Positions 51,835-61,956 of a stretch of DNA of 64,000 nt are shown piece by piece. The translations under genes and the position numbers were made by a program. The notes beneath the pieces are model-generated. The model ran no database searches. It was not told the origin of the DNA and saw nothing but the letters and a program-made list of their open reading frames with translations. How positions within the stretch are numbered: position 1 is the first letter of the stretch; every line of letters begins with the position of its first letter. Source of the stretch: Sthenelais limicola (lineage: Eukaryota > Annelida > Polychaeta > Phyllodocida > Sigalionidae). The DNA is taken from contig OW804095.1 in assembly GCA_942159475.1 (NCBI GenBank), positions 94,129,740 to 94,193,739 on the forward strand, read 5' to 3'.

Positions 51835-53334
51835 TCACGAATCATTTAATGATTTATTTGCGTTGGCTAAGTCAATTCTGTTAATGCGTCTGAGCTTTGA
51901 TACGTTTACAGAGTCCCTGGGCGTGCTTGCTGTTATCGGTGATGCCGGGAGTAACTTTCTCAACCGTAAGGCTGGAGGACGGGCAGAGGTGTTTCCATCA
52001 ATCATCGTAGTCGAGGAGGATGTGTTATCAATCTCCATATCCGAGTCGTCATCTGCATCTTCATCTATCGAAGTGTTGTTGCACGTCACTGTGGTACCAT
52101 TCATTTTGGCAGCAGCTGCTTCTTGTGGTGACGGATGACTGGCGAAATATCGACTCTGTGCTTGATTTTGTGAGGTAGGCGAACGAGGGTTTGGAGAGCG
52201 AGCTTTGGTTGTCATCGGTGGAGGGGGAGGCGAGATTGGGACACACTTGGCAAACTCTTCCTTATGAGTTTCCCTCATCTCATCTCGGATCTGCATCAAC
52301 AGGATCCCTTGACGGTTTTCACCCATCCATGTGTGGCTTGTAAGCTTATATGAACCCAAGAAGGTGCCACACCCCCATTTACCATCTCCCGTGGCCTCCA
52401 CGAGTTCTATATCTTTGGTGCATAGGAGCAGACTTCTAAGATCGGGATTCTGCAAGAATTTCGCCTTCATAATGGATTTGAGATACAACTCTTCTCTCCT
52501 GCGCCACTCATCGTTAACAGTAATCTTGCTGCTAAGATCTTTTATCTCAAAAGGATCTCTCATGTGTACAATGCGCTTGGCTGTGTTGTATTTCTCATTT
52601 TTTAACGCCTTCAGGTATACAAAGGCGTGTTCAACTGAGTAGAAGATTAATTTCTTTACAGAAATCGGGCAATAGAACATGTTCCCAGGCCACGCATGAG
52701 GCCCCTGGTATGCCAAGCACCCACCTACTTTTACGACTTTGAGTGTTTCAAATCGTTGTTCAGTAAATCCTCTCAGAACCATCGCAACAATTTTAGCACA
52801 TGTAACGCCTAAATCTTGATTGCGAGTATCCTTAACCCCGTTAAACACCACTGACTTCTGTCTGAGACGGGTGTCCAGGTCATTATTGATTTGTTTCTGG
52901 ACTTTAAGTTCATACTTGAGATTACCTACTATGGATTCGAGGTCATCCAAGCCTTTTTCCAGCTTCTTGTTTTTGCTTTGCATCACCACACGTTCACTGA
53001 TTTCATCTTTATGAGAATTGGCCAGGTCCTGAACAAAAGCATAAGTGTTTTCCACAAATTCACCCGCTTCATTTTGTCCTTCAATAAGGTCACGTACATC
53101 GGCATCAAGAGCTTCCAAGGTAGGGGGAATGCTATCTCCATGTTCTCCATTCTCGCCAACAATAGGAAAAATCACCTCACCATTCTCTGATTCCGTCATA
53201 ATGGAGGATATAGTCTTCACAGGAGGAGTAAATGGTATAGAGAAGTCACTTTGGATAGCTTTCTTTAATTCAGGCGAATATCCAGTACTAGTGCTATCAG
53301 TGCTAGCTTTACGCTTGCCAGCCTTGGTATCCAT
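51835..53334 (-). CDS. Coiled-coil and NADAR (YbiA-like) domain protein, candidate LINE ORF1
   Basis: 499 residues from the ATG at 53334. Residues ~60-165 are Glu/Lys/Leu-rich and coiled-coil-like (KKLEKGLDDLESIVGNLKYE). RLRQKSVVFNGVKD follows, the pattern of LINE ORF1 proteins before their RNA-binding part. Instead of that part comes a NADAR/YbiA-like domain (~200-330): FYCPISVKKLIFYSVEHAFV, AKRIVHMRDPFEIKDLSSKI, KAKFLQNPDLRSLLL, ELVEATGDGKWGCGTFLG. The SxEH, KFxQNxxLxxxLL, LVEA and WGxG signatures are all present. Known: bacterial NADAR proteins are N-glycosidases acting on riboflavin intermediates or on ADP-ribosylated guanine. The C-terminal third is Pro/Ser-rich and acidic. The ORF is intact although its LINE partner is broken. 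Confidence 0.75.
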   Translation of the reverse strand: MDTKAGKRKASTDSTSTGYSPELKKAIQSDFSIPFTPPVKTISSIMTESENGEVIFPIVGENGEHGDSIPPTLEALDADVRDLIEGQNEAGEFVENTYAFVQDLANSHKDEISERVVMQSKNKKLEKGLDDLESIVGNLKYELKVQKQINNDLDTRLRQKSVVFNGVKDTRNQDLGVTCAKIVAMVLRGFTEQRFETLKVVKVGGCLAYQGPHAWPGNMFYCPISVKKLIFYSVEHAFVYLKALKNEKYNTAKRIVHMRDPFEIKDLSSKITVNDEWRRREELYLKSIMKAKFLQNPDLRSLLLCTKDIELVEATGDGKWGCGTFLGSYKLTSHTWMGENRQGILLMQIRDEMRETHKEEFAKCVPISPPPPPMTTKARSPNPRSPTSQNQAQSRYFASHPSPQEAAAAKMNGTTVTCNNTSIDEDADDDSDMEIDNTSSSTTMIDGNTSARPPALRLRKLLPASPITASTPRDSVNVSKLRRINRIDLANANKSLNDS

Positions 53335-53649
53335 TGCTAGCGCATACAATAACACAGGTGACACAGGTAACTGGCGCGAAACATGGACACATTACCCTCA
53401 TTGTCGCTCATGTGGATAGTGAAAATGTTCAAGAAGAGATCTTGTCCAGAGTTTTCGATGTAGAAGGATTTAGTACCATCCAGTGTCTTCTAGTGATGCA
53501 GGTAGGTGTAATTACGAGCTCTTTTCAAATAAAAATAGTGTGATTGCAGGTTTAAAAATCGAGTTTGAGTCCACGGTGATCAAGCACGTCTTTCTGTACT
53601 CGACGCCATTGCCAAAAAACATAGATAGTTTGTCAACCTCATGTATAGG

Positions 53650-53880
53650 CTACAAATAATCATCGGGTGGTGGGCGGGATGGAATCGGGGAAGGATGGAG
53701 AAGGGGGAGGGAGGAGATGAAGGAAGGGGTTATGGAGGGAACGGGGAGAGATGGGGAACGGGGAGGAATGAAGGGGGAAGGTCGGGTGAAAGGTCCTTGG
53801 AAGAGGGAGAGAAGGGAAGGTGTTTCTGTGTCACCTTTGGAAAGTTTTCGGGAAGGAAGAGGGAGGGAACAATTATTTTC
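53650..53880. repeat. Purine-rich repeat, copy 1
   Basis: Begins CTACAAATAATCAT and runs into GGGGAAGGAGG-type DNA. The same start and composition recur at 54330. An ORF here is low-complexity only. Confidence 0.7.
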
Positions 53881-54329
53881 TAACTCTTAAAGATCAGTGA
53901 TATTAAATTCAAGGCCAATAAAAATATTTTAAAAAAAGGGATGTCACTCACAGTAAGTGCATAATCACAGGGCAGAGAAAAGCCCACTGCAACGGATGGG
54001 GGAAGAGGGGAAAGGGGTTTCACAATTATAAACTAAACGCATTATATCTTAGGAAAGGGGTTTTCTTAAGTGGAGATGGGGTTCATGCACTGTCATGTAT
54101 TGTATTATCATGTGACATACGCCATCCCCCAGAACTTAATTTTATATGTTCTACCCATGTTCTACCCATGCAGCCTTAAATAGTTTGCCCACTGTTTTCC
54201 TGCGTATTTTCCTTACCTTATAATTAATTCATGGGGTGAAACGTGTGATGTGAATAGGGTAGGGTGAGGAAGGGATAGGTACGCTATAGGTACTAGGCCT
54301 ATTCATTCGAATCTCTTACTTTATCTAGA

Positions 54330-54690
54330 CTACAAATAATCATGGTGTGACGGGTGGGGTGGAAATGTGGAAAGGAGGAGAACAGGGTAAATGGGAGAAG
54401 GGGGAGGGAGGATAATGGGGGAGACGGGAAAGTTGAAGGAGATGGGGCCCGGTGGGGAAAGGGGGAGGATGGAATAGGAAAGAGCCTAGGAAGAGGGAGG
54501 GGAAGGAAAGATATGGGATTTTAAATAGATATGGGATCTTAAATAGAAATAGGATTTTAAATAGAAATGGGAACAATATGAACAATGTCCACCTAACAAC
54601 AACCGGATCTACACTGGGGAGGGTGGGGAAGGGAGAGGGAGGGAACAGGAGATGTCTACCCGGTGATAAACGGGGGCAGCTAGTCATAAT
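54330..54690. repeat. Purine-rich repeat, copy 2
   Basis: Begins with the same CTACAAATAATCAT, then a (GGGGGAGGA)-like region and a short run of AATAGRAATRGGAT-type units (54520-54575). Confidence 0.7.
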
Positions 54691-55960
54691 GTAATTGTAA
54701 ATCCCGGTGATTGAATAACAAACGTTCATGTACTCACAAATCAGTCAAGAGTTTGACAATTCATCTTAGTCTGGTGGCTTATCGTAGTGACTGGGCATTT
54801 ACCTATCAGTCTATACCTATTTTCCAATTGTTATTTGGATCTTTGCTGTATACAAATTCTGAATCATAAACAAAATTGAGAAGATATTAGTGCCAATGTT
54901 GTATGTGGGTCTAACGAGCATGATGCCTTAGTACATGGTCCTAACTTGTACTTGGTCTCATGTATTATTTAGATTTATGTGCTGAGAAACAAACTTTGAG
55001 TATTTCATTTGTATTGGATAGAAAAGTAAAACAAAACACATGAAAACCGACAATCTGTTACATATGTAATGAAACCGGTTTGGACAAGTCATTAAAACAT
55101 AACTGAAAACAAAACATTGATGATTATAAGGTATATTTTTGTTTCAATAATAGAACCATGTCAATTCAAATGAATGGATTTCAAACTATATATACATTTT
55201 TTTCTGAAACATACCCTACACGTTACTCGAGGCTAGGAATCAGAATAAAAATTAAAAAAACACTGCTGTCAAACAAGTCAGGGGAAAAAAGCCATTACTG
55301 TAATGTTGGGACTGATTCAATTAAAAACTTACAGTAGAATGTTGCTGACACGAGAAGTTGACAGCAGGCGACCACACAAAGGAAAGACTTTCATAATGTG
55401 TAGAGTGCCTGTCAGTCTTACATTAATTCCAGTGGACTGGAAGTTTGCTGAAAGGTGACAGGTCCTTAAAGCAGGACTCTTAACTAATTTCGAACAAACA
55501 GTGGAATTATTGTGTGTGATTTCATCTAGCTGAACATGAAACAAAAGGAGTAATTACTATTATCAATACAACTCTCCAGCTCTCCTCTTGATGAACGGTG
55601 ACTCTCCGCTTTACCTTGTAAAGCAGAACATGGTTCTATCAACAACAGAAACTGTCGCATCATCACTCCATGTCCTGCACATTTATCATGACCCATTCAT
55701 CTGATCTAGCCCTATTCTCAACATTTTGTCACGCATGTTCTGGGAATCTGTTCTCTCCCCAGCTGATGACCCTGTCTGGAGAACATTATATGTGGTTTGT
55801 GAAGGTATCTGGGGTGGAAATTTGATTTTGAAACATTTTTTAAATTGGGATCTCCACACTCTATATATACAGACTGGGCCAGCCCCTGTGACATACAAGG
55901 TCATTTCCCACAAGCTACTACATCACCTTCAGGGGGACCCGACTATACGCAGAGGAGTGT
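54691..55960. other. Non-coding stretch
   Basis: AT-rich, without supported ORFs or repeats that I can see. Confidence 0.4.
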
Positions 55961-56160
55961 GAGTGAAGAAGAGGGGTTGGAGAGGGTGGGGGTATTGGAG
56001 AGGGGGAGGGGAGGGAGGGGGTGTAGGAGGGAAGAGTGAAGATAAGGGAGAGGGTGGGGAAATAGGAGAGGGGGAGGGGGAGGGAAAGAAGAGGGGGAGG
56101 GAAAAGAGGAGAGGGAGATGATGTCGGGGAAGAGAGAGAGGGGAGGGAGAGAAAGCAAGG
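55961..56160. repeat. Purine-rich (GGGGA)n-like repeat
   Basis: About 200 bp of GAGAGGGGGAGGGG-type sequence. Confidence 0.85.
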
Positions 56161-56679
56161 AGGAAATGGAGTCGGGAGAGAAAAACAGGTATGAGAGACA
56201 GAGAAGACTATAACTTTATTAATCTCTGGAGTATCAACACATTTTTTTCACTTTTATACTTCTCACTCTGCACATGCCGATCTTTTTAATTTTATTTTCT
56301 TGTTTTGTTTTTTTGTTTTTTTTTTACAAATGTGATGTTTCACAGGAAAATGGGTCACAGGTGCCCATGTCGCCGTAACGGGAGTATAGAGGTGGCGGAG
56401 AGGGGTGGAAAATATTTTTCAAAACTTTCCCCTAAAAATTTTGCCTCGAAATACTAAGAACGAAACTCATATATACATCAATGTTCACTCATATAATGGA
56501 AAGCGGGACCCATACATATCAAATTTTCGACTGAAAAAAAAATTGGCCCATACTTTACTATAGCGAAAAATATTTCGGCTAAAATGTCGGCGGCCGATTT
56601 TTTTTCGCCAGAAATATATTTTATTTGATATACTTATTTTTTAACAAGAGGGGAGAGAGAGAGGAGAGGGGTCTAGGGC

Positions 56680-56682
<3 letters not shown>

Positions 56683-56733
<51 letters not shown>
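56683..56733. repeat. (AG)n microsatellite
   Basis: About 25 uninterrupted AG units, preceded by an imperfect GAGA stretch from about 56650. Confidence 0.95.
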
Positions 56734-56736
<3 letters not shown>

Positions 56737-56739
56737 GTA

Positions 56740-59700
56740 ATAATAATGTCTAAAATTATGTCCGAATACTTATGCTACTTATGTTTATGATATGTATGGG
56801 TACCGCTTTCCATAGATTTCAGCCCGATTGGTTAGTATACCCGAAATCCGGCCATTTTTGAAATTCGGTTTTGTGTGTGCAGGCTTTTAGGGTAGAGTTC
56901 AGAGTCTATGTGGGGCACAGCTGCTGCAGGATCATTATATTATGTTATGGATTCAAACTAGCACTCTGTTCAGTTAATAATCTGGACCGTTGGCAACCTT
57001 CTGCTTTTTCCCCAGGCAAAAGTCAAAATGACTTCTATTCACAATCAAGACCGTTGCATTTACCATCAGGGTTTTTTGCTTTCTTACTGAATACAGCCAA
57101 CTATTTTCGACCTCTTCTCAGCATTTTTCCTGGTGAAAAAATGTCTAAATACCTACAATAGTCCTCCGTACCATTTCTCTACACTTTTGCTCAGCGGGAT
57201 TTAGCAAACTGTTCTCACCTGATAAATAGTGTCTGTAAATCCATTGGGTAATTTTCACCTTGGCATCTTCGATTCGGCCATTGAGACCTTCTGCCTCGGG
57301 CATCACAGTTCCTATCCCTCACACTTGGACGACCTTAGTTCAGGGTAAAGCACTGAAATGGTGTCTCCCAATACCGCTGCAAGCGCCACTGCATATTATA
57401 TCGATGTTGATATAGATGTTTTAGAAGCACTGTTCAGCCTCAGCTGAACAGCGCTGAGGGTGGGGATGGGGTGGAGAATAGGACGGCTGGGTAGAGGGGA
57501 GTGCATCATGTCCTGTCGGCAACTGTTTTTCTTTTATTTATTCTCATTCTCTTCTAACCTAACCATAGCAAACCCTACAAATCGTAATATCTTGCAGCGG
57601 TTATACTCTGGATAGAATGCCTAAACGAACTCAACATCTGCTTAGGTATTGGTCTAGATTAATTATCATTGTGTAGTGATTCGCAGAGTCTCGACAATGA
57701 ATAAACAACTTAACGAAGCCAATTCCTCGTATCTCAGTTCATTTCACAGTCCGTAAAATGGCGACCTGTCCGGATTCCCCGGACCAGGTAGTCTACTCTC
57801 TCCCGGAACACAAGAAGGTATTAGAACCCATCAAATGGTATGGAAACACATACAACAGAGTAATACACAATAATAATTATAAGAATGCTGTGGGACATAC
57901 AAACAGAGAGGATACTCTATAAGAGTATAAGATAAGAATTGAGGTATAACATAAGGGTAAATAAGGTATTTAGTAAGACTATAACCATAAATGCAGGGGA
58001 TCAAGCGTAGATCCCTCTGCTGGAACACAAAGGCACCAATCCTTTATGGATTTCACCTGGAGGTATAAAGTGAAACCACTACAATTGTTTGATTTATTAC
58101 AATAATTGTTTGGACACTAAGCATGAATATGGCGGTCTGCTGCCATTTGGGGCCTGATGCACAATAAATCCTTACTTAAAATGTGTTCCCTGCTAAACTA
58201 TTGTTCCTTGCGTAGGTAGAAAATTCCTACTATAGTAATGAAAATAAGCATTTTAGTGTATAGCAAATTCCTTCAAGCTGCCTAGCAAGGAAAAGTAGCT
58301 AAGGAAAGAAAATATTGATTAAGTAAGGATTTGTTATGCAAAGGTCCTCTCCTATTTATAGGACGTCTGTCCTCATACGCCATTCTATCTGATGTGGTGT
58401 AAGAGATCTGCTCCAGCTCATCCCCTCCATTGTATTTGTCAATAACCATTGTCTGGTCCATATGTTATCAAGTTATTGGTATGGAGAACTATCTGCAGGG
58501 AGGTTCTACTGCGCATAATATGTGACAAGGCAACCCAGACACAAACTATCAAATGTTTTGCCTTCAGGCGGGGACATCAAACATGTTTTGTAAAAGTTGG
58601 GAAATTCATGAAATGTGTGACCAACTGCTTTATTGAGAAATGCTTAAGGTAGGGTAAAGGCAATGCATATTTTGATGTTTTATTTAATGGGTGCAACTGA
58701 CGTCTATTTATCCGAAAACACAGAATTATACATGGTTCAATGAGGGCAATTAGTCAAAAGGGTTTCCACAGACGCCATGTGACCTCCTACCAAAGGTAGC
58801 AACGTGTAGACGTGCCGATTGTTAATTTTCTTATATCACCCATGCAACAAAAATGACTTTACTTGGCAATATTTTCATATGTGAAATGGAACGTTTCTTT
58901 AGATCTCTGGGTTTCATTGTGAACTGGAATCCAACTTGATATTATTTAATCACAGGCAATTGCTATTATGTATGCCTTTCGACCCAGTGGAATTGATGTG
59001 TAGGTACCACAACTAGGTCGCTAGGCCTATAGCCTGGGTCAATGATCGAAAACAATCTCTTGCTCCTTGCGACGTGGTGGAGGAGGCCTTTAATAACCAC
59101 TTGATCTGAATTTTAAATTTTAAAAATCTCCAGAAAGGGAAAGGAACGGACCAGATGAAACTTTGGGAAAAGGAACCATAATAGATCTACAAATTACTGT
59201 CTGTCTGCTGAAAAGAGGTGAAACCTTTCATTGTTTGACTTGGAGCATATTTGCCTCGCTTAGCAAGGGGCTGAAATATGACCCCTCTTGCCACGAGACA
59301 ATACGATTCCAAGCAATCAACGCCAACAAACACCAGCAGGTCATGTCTTCCTGCACAAGAATGGAGGAACAATGTTTGTGGGTCAGGGCGTCAGCAAATG
59401 TACAATTCGCCTTCACCAATCCTCTCAAATAATCTAAATTCAAGACGAAAAGGGGTTCAAAATACAGCTCCACATAACCGAAAAGAATTTCTTTTAACTA
59501 AATGTGTTTACCAAAACTTAATATGTATCAATGGTGAAGGTACGGTTTAACACAAAAACAAAACTCCTCGAGATTCGAAGTTTTATTAGATAGCTTATAA
59601 TGATTATTTCTAGTTGAAATGTTTATCAATTTTCATATTTTTGTGGCAGGTGTTATTAGCGGATAATGCTGACACCTCTAGGTATTTCCTGCTTGTACAA

Positions 59701-61280
59701 TGGATACCAATGCAGGTGTCAAAATATTTAAGAAAAAAATTGTGAATATTGTATTAATCACTTAATAGCCTAATTAAGCAAAAAATACTGTTATGTGTAT
59801 AGTTGCCAAGTTCACACAATCTGACGTCCACCCTTATTATCTTACCCTACCTGAGTATCCTGCATTGTGGGGCCTATTCATCCCTACCTCTCCTTATATG
59901 ATTGGTAAGAAAGACTTGAGGACTTCAAGGAAATCCAATTTTGTTTTCATTTCAGTATTCAAATCTTCCAATTTAAACGGCTAATTTAGTATCAACAAAT
60001 TGGGGGAAAATGCTATATTTTGCTGGGAATGCAGTTTTAGGCATTTATAAACATTTAACTTATTACTGTTGATTATTACTTCTTAGCTTCAGGCCACTAA
60101 TGTTTTCTTTGGAAACTCAGTTCCACTTTACAAATCATGATAAGGGTATGAACAGCGTCTTTCATTGAACAAAGCCACTGTTAGGGCTGAAGGTCAATTT
60201 TAATTATAGAAAGGTATGTTAGCATGAATGCAGTCAAAACGGATTGTATATGGATTAGTACCAGAAAAGGCTATGCATCGCTTAAGTTGTCACCAACCAA
60301 TCACTGCAGCAAAAAGAAGCTACAATCTGCAATATACCCATGCTTTGTGGGCAAAATTAAATTGATATGATGGGTAGGTCTTGGTCGGGAAATACCATAC
60401 CTAGTGCGCCAATAGCCAACAGCAGTACACTATTTGTATAAAAGATATTGTATATATTAATATTTTATATTTGACATTGCTTGCTTTTATGTTGGACGAT
60501 TAATTAGTAAAAGAATAAAAGATATCTTTAAATAATAGGAGGATAGTTTGCCAAGTAATATCTTTCTCATTATTGCCGTTCCATATTAACTTCAAATTTC
60601 ATTGAGTCATTATTATTGTTAAAGCACCATTCCCCAGCTACTACCACAAACACAATCTTCCCAGATTAAATCATATTATCACTAGGACTGAGTCATTACT
60701 CGGCTACATGATATATGTTTAAACAAGAATTTGAAGTCGAATCGGCAAACAGAAAACAGGCGCCGATGGCCGATAATAAGTGAACCCACTACAGGAAAGG
60801 CATTCATTCGGTGGGTCTCCGAAATATAAAGGTGGGTTTCTTTTATGAAACACTGCAGCAAAAAGAACCGCACAAAATCCTCCAAACTATCTGTCAAATG
60901 ACCTTTGAATGCATGGGTTGGAAAAGAACTAATCAAAAGTCTCTAGTTTGTGAGTAAAGTTAACTGAGGCTGCAGCTTTAACTTGCCTGATGTCTCTACC
61001 TCCCATGTACACGACTAGGCTTATTTATGTCACTATTGTCATTTCACGGAACGGGCGGGGCTCTAGGGCGATGGAGAGTCATGATTGCCTACACCTACAG
61101 ATAACATGACTGATTGATTGAAAGTATTTTATCCTCTTCGGTTCAAACTGGTCCACAAATGAATCCTTGCATTGACATGATCCATTTTCTATCCTGGGGA
61201 GAGATACACCAGCATCTAGGTTGTGACTGGCAGCGATTTTAGATTGATTGATAGATAGATAAAAAGTCCCTTATTTGGTA
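56740..61280. other. Non-coding stretch
   Basis: No family recognised in any frame. Short local palindromes only, for example CTGTTCAGCCTCAGCTGAACAG-like DNA near 57430. Confidence 0.4.
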
Positions 61281-61662
61281 TTATTATACACGCATTCAAT
61301 ACTGAGGCCCCGACAGCCGCACATTACTTGTAACGTGGTATTGGACTAGTAAATTACCGGCGCGTTGTCATGGCGACGCAAGTTTGGTGGCGCAAGATTG
61401 CCGACGCAAGTTTGCCGTGTGCGAGGGCTTTCTTTCTCCAACATTTCAACTGTTTCTATAGTTATATTCCTCTTGTACGAACACCAGATATGGCAAATTA
61501 TGTTAATGTATCTTTAATTAAGCAAGTTTTGCATGCAAAACTAGGCATGTATAACAATCAACTTATAGGACTCGTTGCCGCACGGAGCGTAAATAAAGGA
61601 CGAGACCGCAGGTCGAGTCCTTTATTTACGCTCCGTGCGGCAACGAGTCCTATAAGTGCTAA
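61281..61662 (+). repeat. Dispersed hairpin repeat, copy B
   Basis: Inverse copy of 32877-33272. The hairpin arm GTTGCCGCACGGAGCGTAAA is perfectly paired here over about 45 bp around GACGAGACCGCAGGTCGAG, whereas copy A has a few mismatches. The end read 5'->3' is AGTCCTATAAGTGCTAA followed by T, resembling a Helitron CTRR end. Open frames in both copies encode closely similar peptides (SLPCARAFFLQHFNCFYSYI in both), but I know no matching protein family. Confidence 0.78.
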
Positions 61663-61883
61663 TTAATTGAGTTTCATTCACTATCATATAAACGACATTT
61701 TCCCTATAGTAAACCACCGTTTCTTTTTAAAAGTGACTCTAGAAAATGTCTAATGGCGGGGTGAGGAGGGGGGGGGGGCGGGGGTGCTTCGGACATATCT
61801 CTTTTTTACATTTATTCTTTTCTTACGTAGTTAAGAAACATCCCTGAAAACTGTATGCCAATTGTACCAGTCAATTGCTTTCC

Positions 61884-61956
61884 ATTGGAAATGTAACATA
61901 TGAGTTCTTTTTAACTGTCGACAACTTAAAAAGAACTCATATGTTACATTTCCAAT
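61884..61956. repeat. Perfect 31-bp inverted repeat with 11-nt loop
   Basis: ATTGGAAATGTAACATATGA continuing to TTTTTAA is followed, after CTGTCGACAAC, by its exact inverse. The loop itself contains a palindromic GTCGAC. No gene adjoins. It could be a recent fold-back insertion, a small hairpin RNA source, or an assembly fold-back. Confidence 0.9.

Larger units (their letters stand above)
47479..53334 (-). mobile_element. LINE retrotransposon (jockey/CR1-like group), nearly full length but damaged
   Basis: On the minus strand: a coiled-coil/NADAR ORF (candidate ORF1), a 980-bp spacer, an AP-type endonuclease, a reverse transcriptase, a 3' region of about 500 bp, an AATAAA (plus 47497-47502) and a 12-base poly-A (plus-strand T at 47479-47490). 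The poly-A and AATAAA mark the 3' end. That the NADAR ORF belongs to the same element is inferred from order, strand and its coiled-coil ORF1-like N-terminus. The 980-bp gap is longer than usual, so the endonuclease/RT unit might instead start near 51.27 kb. Confidence 0.7.
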
